A DNA stretch of 15,616 nt from Candidatus Saccharimonadota bacterium (GTDB lineage Bacteria; Patescibacteriota; Saccharimonadia; Saccharimonadales; Saccharimonadaceae), in NCBI GenBank assembly GCA_016199685.1, contig JACQGD010000060.1:1-15616 (forward strand), read 5' to 3'. The position numbers and the translations under genes are program-made. Shown here piece after piece: positions 14,587 through 15,616 of the stretch. The notes under the pieces are model-generated. The model had not been told where the DNA came from. It ran no database searches and saw only the letters and a list, made by a program, of their open reading frames with translations. Each line of letters starts with the position of its first letter. Position 1 is the first letter of the stretch.

Positions 14587-15616
14587 TGAAATATAGATTT
14601 TTCGCATTATTTGCAACGATATTGATTATCTCATCGACGATCATTGACACTGTATCTGCCGCACCCGATGAAGGTGTATTCTACGATGAGAATTTCTACT
14701 CACTCAATAACATCGGCTGGTTTGATCCACGGTGTGCCGAAGCTACCTCTGCTAAATATGTCCAGCTTGCGGGCAATGATAATACCGAAAAAATCCTCAA
14801 TTTCTTTATGAGAAAAGGCCTCACTCTTGCGCAGGCCAGTGGCATTATCGGTAACATGATGCAGGAATCGGGTCTCAACCCAGCGATCGAACAAGGTGGG
14901 GCAATTAAAGATGATACCTATGTTCTAAAAAGTGGTGTGGGATTTGGGCTGGTTCAGTGGACATCGGGCGGCCGTCAACAAAACTTTATGAAATTCATGA
15001 AAGAACTTGGCGTCGGCGTCACTGATTTATCTGGACAACTTGAATTTGTCTGGAAAGAGATGAATGAGTCGTATCCAAATACCATTCGCGCCCTCAAAGC
15101 CGCCGATAATCCAGTCGATGCAGCGGTTGCAGTTCACGGGCCTCCAAGTCCTGGATACGAGGCCTCGGCAGATACGCCGGAATTCGTCCGTACCGTTCGA
15201 GGTGGTAATGCTCAAAAAGTACATGATAAATATGTTGACGCTCCGGCACTTGCAGGAGATTCAGCTGATGGCTCAATGACTCCGTCAGGCGAAGGAAGCG
15301 AAAAAAGCAGCGCAGAATCGTCAACTACTGGCAAGCAAGATTGCATCGGTCAAGATGACTCCGTGACAAGTGGTGATATGGCAGCACTCGTCAAATCATA
15401 TGCGTGGCCAGAAATGATTCCATCTGGATCAAGTAAGGAAATCGACGGCAAGAATGTACGTGCAACTGATCAGCAACCAGCTTATACCTCAGCAGTCGCT
15501 AAAGCAGTGAATGAGGATCGCTACGTCGGCGGCGCAAATGGTAACGATTGCGGTGGATTCGTCACGACACTCATCTATGATAGCGGCTTTGATAAGAAGT
15601 ATAATAATAAAAAGGG
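14586..15616 (+). CDS. secreted phage-lysozyme-like protein with NlpC/P60-like C-terminus, 3' partial
   Basis: 343 residues visible; the frame is still open at the right edge. A signal peptide (MKYRFF, hydrophobic core to about 20) has a probable cut after Ala25 (VSA). A domain at about 65-215 resembles Phage_lysozyme2: SGIIGNMMQESGLNP with probable catalytic Glu94, GFGLVQW at 119-125, and QLEFVWKEM. This core is shared with the protein at 8659. A Ser/Gly/Glu-rich linker follows (about 218-252), then the start of another domain containing NGNDCGGFVTTLI with Cys322, which looks like the nucleophile motif of NlpC/P60 or related cysteine peptidases; the matching His is beyond the window. The N-terminal region with EGVFYDENFY and one Cys before the lysozyme part recalls the paralog. 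It is coupled to the M23 gene by a one-base overlap. The second domain is provisional. Confidence 0.8.
   Translation, partial: MKYRFFALFATILIISSTIIDTVSAAPDEGVFYDENFYSLNNIGWFDPRCAEATSAKYVQLAGNDNTEKILNFFMRKGLTLAQASGIIGNMMQESGLNPAIEQGGAIKDDTYVLKSGVGFGLVQWTSGGRQQNFMKFMKELGVGVTDLSGQLEFVWKEMNESYPNTIRALKAADNPVDAAVAVHGPPSPGYEASADTPEFVRTVRGGNAQKVHDKYVDAPALAGDSADGSMTPSGEGSEKSSAESSTTGKQDCIGQDDSVTSGDMAALVKSYAWPEMIPSGSSKEIDGKNVRATDQQPAYTSAVAKAVNEDRYVGGANGNDCGGFVTTLIYDSGFDKKYNNKK

Overview
The window is a single co-oriented (+ strand) gene block that reads like the conserved type IV secretion (T4SS)-like cluster of Patescibacteria/CPR bacteria, most likely Candidatus Saccharibacteria (TM7). This rests on gene order and protein features: a VirB6/TrbL-like membrane protein, a PrgI-family protein, a separate TraC/VirB4-N-like protein and a VirB4 ATPase, followed by very large membrane-anchored proteins and secreted proteins ending in peptidoglycan-hydrolase domains. 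Genus and species cannot be judged from the sequence. No tRNA, rRNA, CRISPR array, transposase or integrase was seen, and no intergenic gap exceeds about 80 bases.   Layout: (1) 1-4906, secretion core: VirB6-like protein open at the left edge, a 77-base gap with a possible promoter, PrgI-family protein with a long tail, TraC-like protein, then VirB4. VirB4 is broken. The two halves are in different frames, and the join at about 4149-4156 runs from the residues just before the expected Walker A loop straight to a point roughly 100 residues further on in the family. (2) 4930-11534, first envelope module: a 1098-aa protein (one N-terminal membrane span, hydrophobic middle, C-terminal M15/hedgehog-like zinc peptidase), a 144-aa single-span protein, a secreted phage-lysozyme-like protein with a second M15-like domain, and a 513-aa single-span protein with a beta-propeller-like ectodomain. 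(3) 11602-15616, second envelope module, preceded by a candidate extended -10 promoter: a 994-aa paralog of the 1098-aa protein carrying an M23 endopeptidase instead, then a secreted lysozyme-like protein with an NlpC/P60-like C-terminal start, cut by the right edge.   Working together (inference): VirB6-like, PrgI, TraC-like and VirB4 proteins would form the inner-membrane secretion platform. The downstream proteins, Cys-rich and outside the membrane, carry at least four and probably five wall-cutting domains of at least three chemistries. In an epibiont with a T4SS-like machine this suggests a device that locally opens its own or a host's wall. The main points to check are the VirB4 deletion (real decay or assembly join) and the duplicated hydrolase module with exchanged C-terminal domains.
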